From assembly GCF_016598615.1 (NCBI RefSeq), contig NZ_CP066831.1, positions 4,712,001 through 4,776,000 on the forward strand: a stretch of DNA of 64,000 nucleotides, in the 5' to 3' direction. Shown one piece after another: positions 50,989 through 59,353 of this stretch; within the stretch, counting starts at the first letter, position 1; each line of letters opens with the position of its first letter. A program made the position numbers and the translations under genes. The notes under the pieces were generated by a model. That model ran no database searches. It was given only the letters and a program-made list of their open reading frames with translations, and was not told where the DNA came from. Source of the stretch: Streptomyces liliifuscus. GTDB taxonomy: Bacteria; Actinomycetota; Actinomycetes; Streptomycetales; Streptomycetaceae.

Positions 50989-51279
50989 GCGAGGATGGTC
51001 ACACGAGGCACTGACAGCGCCTCCGGGTGCGGGAGCAGCCCTGCCTCGTCTCGGATTCCGCCTACGCCCGTCACCTCATGGCAGGGATCCCCGGCGCGAC
51101 CGGCCGCCAACGGATCGCCCGACCGACCAAGCAACGAAGCAACCAAGCAACCGACCAACCGGCTGACCGGCTGACCGGCTGACCGGCTGACCGTTCATCC
51201 ACCCCCTCCACCCCTCGACCCCGGCACCCCTCCACCCCGGGCACCCCGCACCCCCCACCCACCATCCGGCCCCCACCCG
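50989..51279. other. 291-bp gap with short tandem repeats
   Basis: GGCTGACC occurs four times in tandem at 51161-51192, preceded by AAGCAACC-type repeats (51129-51157) and followed by CCCCTCCACCCC-type simple sequence. It looks like slippage-prone, non-coding DNA downstream of the PAP2 gene. Confidence 0.7.
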
Positions 51280-52692
51280 TCAAACCAGCTCCACCTGCGG
51301 TTCCCGTTCCACTGGCCGCACCGACGTCGGCCCCCGCTCCCACAGTGCGACCGTCCTTGCGTATCCGTAGATCACGGACGTCATCGTCAGCACGAGGAGT
51401 GGTCCGTACAGCCATGGATGGCCGGCCATCTCCAGTGGCAGATAGCGGTACGACACGAGGAGCGCGGCGAAGACCGTCGTGCCGTAGGCGACCAGTCGGA
51501 GCCCCGGGCGGTCCCAGCCGTGGTCGAACGAGCGCAGGGCCGCCTCGATCGTGAGCGTGAACACCACGCCCGCGATGAGATCCACGCCGTAGTGGTAGCC
51601 GAATCCCAGTGTTGCGCCGAGTGTGGCGACCAGCCAGAACGTGCCCGCGAATCGCAGAGCCCGCGGCGCCTTCCGGGAGTGGATGAAGATCGCGGTGGCC
51701 CACGCCGTGTGCAGGCTGGGCATGCAGTTCCGTGGGGTGATCGCGTCGAACGGCATGGGGTGCGGGGTGCTGATCGGCGGCAACGTCTGCGGCCACAGGT
51801 TGGCCACCGCCCACTGCCCGCTGGGCGGCGCTTCCGGCCACAGGCCGACCGACGACCAGTGCTCGACACCGGTGCCGTAGGCGAAGACCGGTCCGACCAC
51901 CGGGAAGATCAGGTAGGTGGCGGGCCCGAGGAGGCCGATCACCAGAAACGTACGCACCAGGTGGTGGCGCGGGAAGCGGCGCTCGGCCGCCACGTGGCGC
52001 AGTTGGTACAGCGCGACGACGACCGCGGCCACCGCGAGCTGGCCGTAGACGATGTTGAGAAGGTTCGAGCCGATCGGGCCGGTGGCCGCGACGAGCCGGC
52101 CCACCAGCCACGACGGGTTGCCCAGCGCGTGATCGGCGGTTGCCACGTACTGGTCGAGCACCCCGGGGCGGGTCTTGGAGGTGATGAGCAGCCAGATGTC
52201 GCCGGTCTTGCGGCCGGCCACCAGGAGCAGGCCCAGCCCGACGCCCTTCAGCAGCAGGACGCGTTCCCGGCCGGTGCGGCGGGTCAGGGCGACGACCCCG
52301 CAGCCCAGGATCACCCACAGCGCGCCGTTGCCGAAGGGGTGGCCGTCGGTCACCCTGGCGTCCGCCGCCCAGCGGACCGCCGCGAAGGCGATGTCGATGC
52401 CGATCGCGGCGCCGACCGCGATGAACCGTTGCCGCCAGGTGAGAACCACCATCGTCAACGCCATACCGGCGTACAGCAGGAAGCCGGATTTGGGGGCGAA
52501 GATCACCTCTCGCGCCTGATTGGTGATCGGCCCCGGCTGGCCGTAGTGACGTGCGGCGATTTCCAGTGCCACGAGGAATCCGAGGCCCACGACACCTGCC
52601 GCCGCCCAGAGTCCCGCCCGTGGCCCACGCCGCCCGGAGAGCGTGATTCTGCTTCTTGATCGCGCAGAATCACGCCAAGGTATGTATCTCAA
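51280..52692 (-). CDS. PAP2-superfamily integral membrane protein
   Basis: 470 residues at maximum, with about 11-13 hydrophobic segments. The PAP2/inositolphosphotransferase-like catalytic region is in the C-terminal half: NCMPSLHTAWATA and GYHYGVDLIAG hold the two catalytic His residues and Asp. Such proteins remove or transfer phosphate on lipid carriers. The start is uncertain: the longest reading begins with TTG at 52692 without a ribosome site, and an internal GTG before the first helix is possible. No operon partner is visible. Confidence 0.8.
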   Translation of the reverse strand: MRYIPWRDSARSRSRITLSGRRGPRAGLWAAAGVVGLGFLVALEIAARHYGQPGPITNQAREVIFAPKSGFLLYAGMALTMVVLTWRQRFIAVGAAIGIDIAFAAVRWAADARVTDGHPFGNGALWVILGCGVVALTRRTGRERVLLLKGVGLGLLLVAGRKTGDIWLLITSKTRPGVLDQYVATADHALGNPSWLVGRLVAATGPIGSNLLNIVYGQLAVAAVVVALYQLRHVAAERRFPRHHLVRTFLVIGLLGPATYLIFPVVGPVFAYGTGVEHWSSVGLWPEAPPSGQWAVANLWPQTLPPISTPHPMPFDAITPRNCMPSLHTAWATAIFIHSRKAPRALRFAGTFWLVATLGATLGFGYHYGVDLIAGVVFTLTIEAALRSFDHGWDRPGLRLVAYGTTVFAALLVSYRYLPLEMAGHPWLYGPLLVLTMTSVIYGYARTVALWERGPTSVRPVEREPQVELV

Positions 52693-52815
52693 TTTTCAGC
52701 CGATTTAATAGATTTTGGTCAACGGGCAGGGTGAGTTCCGTCCGCCGCCTTCCCGTCCTGGCTGCGTTCTCCCTCATGGAGAACAGCCCGCCCGACGAGG
52801 GAAGACGGAAAGATC

Positions 52816-52845
52816 GCGGTCCGGGTTCCGCGGAACCCGGACCGC
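52816..52845. terminator. Perfect 30-bp palindrome after the PucR remnant
   Basis: The 15 bases at 52816-52830 are the exact reverse complement of 52831-52845, with no spacer (centre CG). It is 18 bp past the stop of the decayed PucR gene and would form a long hairpin or cruciform; a terminator is the simplest reading. Confidence 0.7.
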
Positions 52846-52863
52846 GCCGACGGCCGTGTGTCC

Positions 52864-53717
52864 TTACATCTGTCGGAGGCGGTGCGCGCCGAGGGCCAGG
52901 ACGACCAGGGCCGCGTCCTCCGGGCGCCTGGGGTCGCGGCCGGTGAGTTCGGCGAAGCGGTTGAGGCGCTGTTGGATCGTGTTGCGGTGGCAGTACAGCG
53001 CGGCGGCCGTGTCGGTGATGGAGCCGCTGCCCGACAGGTGGACCTGGACGGTCTCCAGCAGCCGGTCCGCCTCCGCCGGGGGAACTCCCGTGTGCAGCCC
53101 GCCCAGCACGTCGGCCGCCAGACCGCGGCCGAGGTCGCCGGCCCGGTGGACACGGTGGGATTGCGGCCGCCGCTGTCCAGGAGCCGGCTGAACCACAGCC
53201 GCCGCTCGTCCTCCGTCCGCCGCCCCATCTCCAGCACGGTGCGCTGGTAGGCGGTCATGATGCCGGTGACATGGTGCTCGACCGCCTCCCACACGTAGTA
53301 GGCGGAGGTGACCAGCCGCGCCCGGCCCTCGTCCCCCGCGCGCCGCGCCAGCGCGGCCCGGACGACCCGGAAGTCCACACGGGCGGCCTGCATCAGCGCG
53401 TCCAGCGGAACGCCCTGCCGGGCGCGCTGTTCGCCGACCCGCCCGGAGACACCGGCGACATGCTCCGGCACCGGCAACCGCGCGACGGTACGCAGCAGGA
53501 GTTCGAACGCCTGCCAGGCGCTGTCGCGGAACTCCTGCTGCGACACCATGTCCGAGTAGGAGGCCCGGACCGGCCCCACGTACTCGGCCCACTCGTCGAC
53601 CAGGCTGTCGATCTCCTCCAGACACTGGCGCGCCAGAGCGACGACGTGCGGGTCCGGCGGAGGCAGGGCCGAGTGCGGCGCATTCGAGGTCGGAGGCGGG
53701 GTACACATGGGCTCCAT
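52864..53717 (-). pseudogene. PucR/CdaR-type regulator with internal deletion and frameshift
   Basis: The N-terminal 190 codons (53717 to about 53150) read in one frame: RASYSDMVSQQEFRDSAWQ, YYVWEAVEHHVTGIMTAYQR and WFSRLLDSGGRNP. The C-terminal part (about 53110 to 52864) continues in another frame with the PucR HTH: SITDTAAALYCHRNTIQQRL and NRFAELTGRDPRRPEDA. The roughly 100-residue middle domain between them is missing. So the gene has lost an internal piece and its frame. A good ribosome site (GAGGACGAGGG) still precedes the ATG. Confidence 0.85.
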
Positions 53718-53750
53718 CGTCCCTCGTCCTCAACCGGCAGAACCCGGGGG

Positions 53751-54005
53751 TCAGCCCGTCCGACCTGCCCGTCCCGCCTCTCCCCGTACGCGTACGACCT
53801 TCCGGTTGACGAACTCGGCCATTCCGTACGCGCCCAACTCCCGCCCCACGCCGAACAGTTCGACCCCGCCGAAGGGGAGGTCCTCCTGGGTGCCGGAGGG
53901 GCCGTTGATCGAGATCATGCCGACGTCGAGCGCGTCGGCGACCGCCTTCGCGGCGGCGATGTCCCGGCCGAACACGACGCTGCCGGAGGCCGCCTGCTGA
54001 CCGAG
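53751..54005 (-). pseudogene. C-terminal remnant of an aldehyde dehydrogenase
   Basis: Encodes GSVVFGRDIAAAKAVADALD, then VGMISINGPSGTQEDLPFGG and the GVGRELGAYGMAEFVNRK end of NAD(P)-dependent succinate-semialdehyde-type dehydrogenases. The catalytic Cys/Glu regions (about 380 residues) are absent. It lies between the broken PucR gene and the DoxX gene, so this stretch is a zone of gene decay. Confidence 0.85.
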
Positions 54006-54060
54006 GCGGTCCACCGGCTGATGTCGGGCGCTCTGGACCGAGCCCGGACCGATCACGGAC

Positions 54061-54423
54061 TCACCACGTCGTGGCGAGCCACGCGGCCGCGCCGGCGAGC
54101 GCGATGAGGGTGACGTTGAGGCCGGTCTCCTGCACCTCTCCGCGGGACAGGTGCAGGGCGGTCGCCAGGATCTGGAGTACGAGGAAGCCGAGTGCGGCGA
54201 GTATCGCGAGGACGGGGGCCGTCCCGGTGAGCGGCGGCAGTACGAGGCCGGCGGCGCCGAGGATCTCGACGGTCCCGATGGCCCGGACGGCCCCCATCGG
54301 AACCGTGTCCACCCAGCCCATCATGGGCGCCAGTCGCTCCTTGCTCTGCGCGACCTTCTTGCCACCCGCGTACAGGTAGAAGGCGGCGAGGAGTCCGGCG
54401 ACGATCCAGTAGGCGATCTCCAT
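54061..54423 (-). CDS. DoxX-family membrane protein
   Basis: 120 residues with four hydrophobic helices (YWIVAGLLAAFYLYAGGKKV; GAVRAIGTVEILGAAGLVL; VLAILAALGFLVLQILATAL; NVTLIALAGAAAWLATTW). The YAGGKK-type first helix and the central E are DoxX-like. Function in this family is poorly defined (redox or thiol stress links are known). The ATG is at 54421-54423. It is divergent from an HxlR regulator with a shared palindromic region. Confidence 0.8.
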   Translation of the reverse strand: MEIAYWIVAGLLAAFYLYAGGKKVAQSKERLAPMMGWVDTVPMGAVRAIGTVEILGAAGLVLPPLTGTAPVLAILAALGFLVLQILATALHLSRGEVQETGLNVTLIALAGAAAWLATTW

Positions 54424-54451
54424 GTTCTGCGTCCTCCGTCATGGTTACCTC

Positions 54452-54494
54452 TTGTAAGTAGGCACATGGTCGGTGACTATCGAGACCCTTACAA
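54452..54494. promoter_or_regulatory. TTGTAAG...CTTACAA inverted repeat, HxlR operator candidate
   Basis: TTGTAAG (54452-54458) and CTTACAA (54488-54494) form perfect half-sites 36 bp apart (start to start) in the 108-bp divergent region. TTAC-CTCTT-GTAA overlaps the first. HxlR/MarR-like proteins use TAC/GTA-containing palindromes of this kind. Confidence 0.5.
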
Positions 54495-54531
54495 AAGGCA
54501 CACCGGTGTGCGTTGCGAACAGGGGACGCCG

Positions 54532-54909
54532 ATGTCGAAGTACCGCAGGACCTGTCTCATCCGCGGCGACGGCGGCCGGGCGATCCGGGGCATCCTGGAC
54601 CGCGTCGGCGACAAGTGGACGCTGCTGGTGGTGGCCACCCTCGACGGCGAGCGCATGCGCTTCACCGAGCTGCAGCAGCGCATCCCGGGCATCTCGCAGC
54701 GCATGCTGACCCGCACGGTCCGGCACCTGGAGCGCGACGGCCTGGTGTCCCGCACGGCGTACGCCGAGGTCCCGCCCCGCGTCGAGTACGAACTCACCCC
54801 GATGGGCCGGACCTTGATCGAGCCCGCCGTGGCACTGGCCGAATGGGCCGTCGACAACAACCCCGACATCGAGCGGAACCAGACGGCGTACGACACGGAG
54901 CGTCCCTGA
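54532..54909 (+). CDS. HxlR-family transcriptional regulator
   Basis: 125 residues. It carries the family Cys in MSKYRRTCLIRGDGGRAI (about residue 8), the winged helix GDKWTLLVVATLDGERMRFTELQQRIPGISQRMLTRTVRHLE, and the PPRVEYELTPMGRTL signature. Such regulators often sense aldehydes or redox state through the N-terminal Cys. ATG 54532 follows AGGGGACG. Divergent from doxX, it probably controls that gene and itself. Confidence 0.88.
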   Translation: MSKYRRTCLIRGDGGRAIRGILDRVGDKWTLLVVATLDGERMRFTELQQRIPGISQRMLTRTVRHLERDGLVSRTAYAEVPPRVEYELTPMGRTLIEPAVALAEWAVDNNPDIERNQTAYDTERP

Positions 54910-54967
54910 GACCCCGGCCGCGGTGGGCCGGAGTCACTCGGGCTGCTGACAGGCGCTCACCGGCCGT

Positions 54968-56200
54968 TCACTGGCCCAGCGGCGCCGGTGGTGTGGCGTC
55001 CGGGACGGCGGCGGTCGGAGCGGGCGGGTGGGCTGTCCTCGTCCGTTCTCTCGTGAGGGCGGCGGTGAGAGTGCGGGCCTGGAGGGGATCGGCCGGCAGG
55101 ACGTGGGAGGCGAACCAGCGGGCGGACGACGGGTCGGGGGACGGTTCGACGAACTCCGCGCCCGCGTAGTCGTCGAGCGGGGGATCGTAGATGTAGCCCG
55201 CGACCACTCCGTGATTCACCAGGCGCTGCACCAGGGCGTCACGGTTGTGGACCAGGAGCGGGACCCGGAAGAGGGGCAGCGGGCCGCCCCGTGCCGCGCG
55301 GTCGCGGAGCGCCGGTGAGGCCCAGGCCGTGCCGGAGAGGACGCTGACGCCTGCCCGGCGCCGGGTGAGATTCTCGTCGAGCAGCGCCATGCGGAGTTTC
55401 AACTGGCCGCGCACCAGGGTTCCGTGGCGGGTCCGGAAGTCGTGGAGGTCGACGCGTATCCATGGTTCGTACGCGGTCAGGCTCGGCGCCCGCAGTGCAC
55501 TGGCGGAGAGCCGGGGCGCGTGCAGGGCCATCCGGAAGTCGTCGCGTTCCAGGAGGCCGAGGCGTTGCATCGTGCGCCAGGCCGGGCGCACCAGGTGGAG
55601 GCCGCGGACGGCCGAACGCGCCAGTGGGCGCAGGGCGGTTGCCAGGTCGCCGGCCAGGCGGCCCGGGACCAGGAGGTCGTCGCGCAGCAGCTCCAGCTCC
55701 CGGCGGGTGCGCGCGTCCTCCACGACCAGGAAGCCGCCCGCCATCGCCGCCACGTGCTTGGAGAGGCTGAAGGCCGCCGCCGTTCCGAACGTCCCGATCG
55801 GCCGCCCGTCCAGGTGCGTGCCGATCGCGTGCGCGGCGTCCTCGATCAGGGGGATCCCCAACTCCTCGCAGCGCAGGCGCAGTTCCACGACCCGGTCCGG
55901 CATGCCGTACAGGTTCGTGGTGAGGACGGCGTCCACTCCGCGCCAGGTGGACTCCGGTACGGCGGCCGGGTCGATGTTGCCGTCCCAGACGGACACGGGG
56001 GCCATGACCGGGCGCAGTCCGGCCGCGAGGACGACGAAGAGGATCACGTCGTCGTTCACCGGCGACATCAGCACCCGACCGCCCGGGCGGCACCAGCGTC
56101 GTAGTGCCAGGTACAGGGCCAGGCGTGCCGAGGGTGTGTAGACGCACTCCCGTCCGAGCCGGCGTGCCATAGTCGCGGCGAGCCGCGATCCGTACGGCAT
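54968..56200 (-). CDS. DegT/DnrJ/EryC1-family PLP aminotransferase-like protein
   Basis: 410 residues. The PLP-binding Lys is K148 (FSLSKHVAAMAGG), preceded by the EDAAHAIG Asp (D121) and the GDRPIGTFG loop, as in sugar aminotransferases or dehydratases of nucleotide-sugar and polysaccharide pathways. The C-terminal 40 residues are Pro/Ala-rich and non-conserved. The ATG 56200 follows the preceding gene's stop by 2 bp (GAGGTGACG spacing), so it is coupled to the acetyltransferase upstream. Confidence 0.85.
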   Translation of the reverse strand: MPYGSRLAATMARRLGRECVYTPSARLALYLALRRWCRPGGRVLMSPVNDDVILFVVLAAGLRPVMAPVSVWDGNIDPAAVPESTWRGVDAVLTTNLYGMPDRVVELRLRCEELGIPLIEDAAHAIGTHLDGRPIGTFGTAAAFSLSKHVAAMAGGFLVVEDARTRRELELLRDDLLVPGRLAGDLATALRPLARSAVRGLHLVRPAWRTMQRLGLLERDDFRMALHAPRLSASALRAPSLTAYEPWIRVDLHDFRTRHGTLVRGQLKLRMALLDENLTRRRAGVSVLSGTAWASPALRDRAARGGPLPLFRVPLLVHNRDALVQRLVNHGVVAGYIYDPPLDDYAGAEFVEPSPDPSSARWFASHVLPADPLQARTLTAALTRERTRTAHPPAPTAAVPDATPPAPLGQ

Positions 56201-56202
56201 CG

Positions 56203-57444
56203 TCACCTCTTCCGCTGCGGGGCCGCATTGCCCCGCGCGCTCGCATTCCGCTGTGGTTTCGAGGTGCCTTGCGCGTTCGCGGTGCCCCGCAGGTCCGCGT
56301 TCCGTCGTGGGGCCGGGCCGGAGTCCATGCGGCCCGACGTGCGCAGCGTGCCGACCGTCTTGAGCAGCCGGTCGGCCGGTTCCCTCAGCCGCGGATGGGC
56401 CAGGACCGTGTTCCGGAGCCCGCGCACGGGCCTGCGCCACAGCCGGTGTGCCGTGGCCACCGGGTGGGGGCGGGCCGCGAAGCCCTCGCCGACGCGCAGT
56501 TCGCGGGTCTTGAGCCAGTCCTTCCACTCCTTGTCGCCGCGCCCCAGGTCCATGAGCCGCACACCGTCCCGCCCGGCGGCCTCGGCCATGCGGAGGTGCA
56601 TGATCAGGCCGGGCGAGTAGTACTGGAGGTCGGGGTCGTACGCGGTGAACCACGGCGCGAACACCGTGCGCGATCTGGGCCCGAAGTGCGCGGCCACCGG
56701 CCGGTCCCCCGCGTACACCACGGACAGCACACCGGTGAAGTGCTCCTCGCGGACCTGGAACAGCTGGTCCACGAGCTCCACGATCCACGGTCGCGCGAAC
56801 CTGTCCATCCGTCCCGTCCTGCGGTACTGGGCGGACTTCCACCGCATGAGCGTGCGCAGCGCCCCCGGATCGCGCTCGTCGAAGACGAACCGCATCTCGC
56901 CCAGGTCGCGCGCCAGCCGGCGTTCCTTCTTCAGCGTCGTCTTGGCCAGCCCCGGGTACGCGCCGCGCAGCCACTCCGCGTAGCCGGCGTCGTCGCCGTC
57001 CTTCAGGTCGATGGCCGGTGAGGCGAACGTCCCCGTGACATAGGGCCCGAAGGGCTTCTGCTCCTCGACGAGGTGGTCGAACTCGAAGACGGAAAGACCG
57101 CAGGCCCGCAGCAGTTCCCGGGTGTCCCAGGTGACGCCGGGCCGGTGCACGAGGGCCTGGGCGTCGGAGAGACCGAGTCCGATGGCCCGGCCCACCCCTA
57201 AGGCGTTGCGCTCGTACGGGAGGAAGCCGACGGCCTCTTCGCCCTCGTGCAGGACCGCCACCCGCGCCCCGCCGCGGTGCCGGCCGATCCCCGCCGCGAA
57301 CTCCGGTGCCAGGAAGGGGTTCGCGTAGTCCGGTGACTCGTCCATCGCGCGGTGCCAGGCCCGGCGCAGCGGGCCGCTCAGTTCCTCGGGTCTGTGGATC
57401 GTGATGGTGCTCATGGACCGCACGGGCGCCCCCCATTCCCCCAT
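56203..57444 (-). CDS. GNAT/CelD-type (BioF2-like) acyltransferase
   Basis: 413 residues, FemAB/CelD-like double-GNAT architecture. N-terminal part has the FLAPEFAAGIGRHRGGARVAV segment. The core is TLKKERRLARDLG, DERDPGALRTLMRWKSAQYR and DLGRGDKEWKDWL, typical of acetyltransferases associated with polysaccharide assembly. ATG 57444 is preferred because GGAGAG is 7 nt upstream; an internal ATG (57414) has none. The C-terminal 40 residues are basic and Asn/Arg/Gln-rich, probably disordered. It is coupled to the DegT gene, so together they may modify a sugar polymer or lipid-linked glycan. Confidence 0.75.
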   Translation of the reverse strand: MGEWGAPVRSMSTITIHRPEELSGPLRRAWHRAMDESPDYANPFLAPEFAAGIGRHRGGARVAVLHEGEEAVGFLPYERNALGVGRAIGLGLSDAQALVHRPGVTWDTRELLRACGLSVFEFDHLVEEQKPFGPYVTGTFASPAIDLKDGDDAGYAEWLRGAYPGLAKTTLKKERRLARDLGEMRFVFDERDPGALRTLMRWKSAQYRRTGRMDRFARPWIVELVDQLFQVREEHFTGVLSVVYAGDRPVAAHFGPRSRTVFAPWFTAYDPDLQYYSPGLIMHLRMAEAAGRDGVRLMDLGRGDKEWKDWLKTRELRVGEGFAARPHPVATAHRLWRRPVRGLRNTVLAHPRLREPADRLLKTVGTLRTSGRMDSGPAPRRNADLRGTANAQGTSKPQRNASARGNAAPQRKR

Positions 57445-57704
57445 GACGCGCTCTCCGCGTCCTGCCCCCGCCTCGAACTGTTCGGCGGGGCTCAAACGTC
57501 GCGAAACAGTACGCACGCTGTCAAGGGTGGTGTGGGTAATGGAATCGTACAGATCGGACTGCCCCGGTCCGCCTCCGGGACGAGCCGTCGCCGGCCGCCG
57601 GCCGCCTCAGGTGAACGGGTGCCCTGATTGCCCTACAGTGTGAGGATCTTGTGACATCACGGTCCGGTCCGCATCCGGTTCCACACATCCAACGGGGGCA
57701 CATC

Positions 57705-58070
57705 ATGGCGCTGTTCGGAAACGCGCACACCATCGATCCGGCGAAGGCGCAGCACGACTACGCGCGACTGCTCGGGCAGGACGAGCAGGTGTACGCGGCG
57801 TACCTGCTGATACGCGACACCATCCTCTTCACCGACCGCCGTCTCATCCTGGTCGACAAGCAGGGCATCACCGGCAAGAAGACGGAGTACCACTCCGTCC
57901 CCTACCGCAGCATCACCCACTTCTCGGTGGAGACCGCGGGCCACTTCGACCTCGACGCCGAGCTGAAGATCTGGATCTCCGGCACCCCGGCGCCGATCGA
58001 GAAGACCTTCACCAAGGGCGTGGACATCTACGAGGTCCAGGCGATCCTCACGCAGTTCGTGGCGCGCTAG
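57705..58070 (+). CDS. Bacterial PH-domain protein (bPH_1 type)
   Basis: 121 residues, all one PH-like beta domain: VYAAYLLIRDTILFTDRRLILVDKQG, KKTEYHSVPYRSITHFSVETAG, FDLDAELKIWISG, C-terminal helix. It matches the YokE-like bacterial PH family, which binds partners or membranes; no catalytic residues. ATG 57705 follows GGGGG. Its last 23 bp overlap the convergent MFS gene. Confidence 0.85.
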   Translation: MALFGNAHTIDPAKAQHDYARLLGQDEQVYAAYLLIRDTILFTDRRLILVDKQGITGKKTEYHSVPYRSITHFSVETAGHFDLDAELKIWISGTPAPIEKTFTKGVDIYEVQAILTQFVAR

Positions 58071-59238
58071 CCGCAAGAGGCACGGGGCGCAGCCCCGGCA
58101 CCAGGCTCACCGTCACGGCGATCGACACCAGCGCCATCACCGTCATCGCCGTGCCCGGTGACGTCAGTTGGGCCGTCGCGCCCGCCAGGGCCGCCCCCAC
58201 CCCCTGCATCGTCAGCATCCCGGACGAGTGCAACCCCAGTGCGTGGCCTGACAGTTCGGGCGGGGTCACGGCCATCAGGCGTTCCTGCTGCAGGAGGCTC
58301 GCCGCGAAGCCGGCCGAGGCGAGGGTGGCGAGGGCCGCCGCCAGGACGGGCCCCGGGCGCAGGAAGAACAGCACGTACGGGGCCGCCAGCAGCAGAAGCA
58401 GTGGAACCCCCAACTTCGGGCGCAGCCGGGACGGCACGAAGCGGGCCGCCGTGACATCCCCCGCCAGCATGCCCAGGGCCGCACAGGCGAAGAGCAGGCC
58501 CGCGTGGCCGGGGGCGTACGAGACATAGAGGGACTCGCAGCCGACGATCAGGCCGTTGGGGATCCAGAGGGCCAGGAACAGGTGGCGGCGGGGGCCGGAG
58601 GCGAGCAGGGTCGCGTTCGTGCGCCGGGTCTCGCGCACCGACGGGCGGCCCGTGGCTCTCGGCGGGCGGGGGGTCAGGGCGAGGCGGGACACCGCGGCGG
58701 CCGTCGCGTACAGGGCCGCCGCCGTGAGCAGCGTGCCGCGCGGGGACAGGAACGCGATGAGGACGCCTCCCGTCGCGAACCCCACGACCTGCGTGATCCC
58801 GTTCGCCATGTTGAAGACCGAGCGGCCGAGGATGTAGCCGTCCTCGCGCAGGATCTCGTTCAGCAGCCCCCAGCGGACCCCGCCGCCCAGGGACGCCACC
58901 AGGCCCAGTACGAGGATCAGGGCGAAGATCCCCCACAGGGGCAGCGGGGCCGCCAGTGCCGCCGTACCCGCCGCGAACGCCAGCGCGGTGCCCGTCAGCG
59001 TGGCCCGGGGCGGCAGTCGGTCGGCCGCCGACAGAAGCGTGGTCGCGCCCAGCACCTGGGCCAGTGACGGGCCGAACATGCTCAGGGCCGAAAGCAGCGG
59101 CGAGTCCGTGGCCCGGTAGACCAGCGTGCCGAGCGCGAGCCCGCTCATCGTCTGGGCTGCCACCTGCGCCGAGGAGGCCAGGAAGAGCGGGGTGAACTCG
59201 GGGGTACGGAAGAGGGACCGGTACGACGTCATGGGCAT
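58048..59238 (-). CDS. MFS transporter (enterobactin-exporter/ENTS-like 12-TM)
   Basis: 396 residues with about 12 hydrophobic helices; opens YRSLFRTPEFTPLFLASSAQ with an LxxxG-type TM1 and long GLALGTLVYRATDSPLLSAL. A central cytoplasmic loop is basic (RPSVRETRRTNATLL). No clear motif A, as in many drug/siderophore exporters of this subgroup. ATG 59238 is used; ATG 59232 is equally likely and neither has a strong site. It is divergent from an ArsR-type regulator at 59354, its likely regulator. Confidence 0.85.
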   Translation of the reverse strand: MPMTSYRSLFRTPEFTPLFLASSAQVAAQTMSGLALGTLVYRATDSPLLSALSMFGPSLAQVLGATTLLSAADRLPPRATLTGTALAFAAGTAALAAPLPLWGIFALILVLGLVASLGGGVRWGLLNEILREDGYILGRSVFNMANGITQVVGFATGGVLIAFLSPRGTLLTAAALYATAAAVSRLALTPRPPRATGRPSVRETRRTNATLLASGPRRHLFLALWIPNGLIVGCESLYVSYAPGHAGLLFACAALGMLAGDVTAARFVPSRLRPKLGVPLLLLLAAPYVLFFLRPGPVLAAALATLASAGFAASLLQQERLMAVTPPELSGHALGLHSSGMLTMQGVGAALAGATAQLTSPGTAMTVMALVSIAVTVSLVPGLRPVPLAASAPRTA

Positions 59239-59353
59239 GCCCGGAGTCTCGGACCGGGGCCGGAGCGGCCGGTAGAGTTTCGTGCCCGCGCGAAACAGAC
59301 AGCCGGACCAGAGGGCAGAAGCAGGGCGAACGGACACGGAGGAGGCCGTCGAC

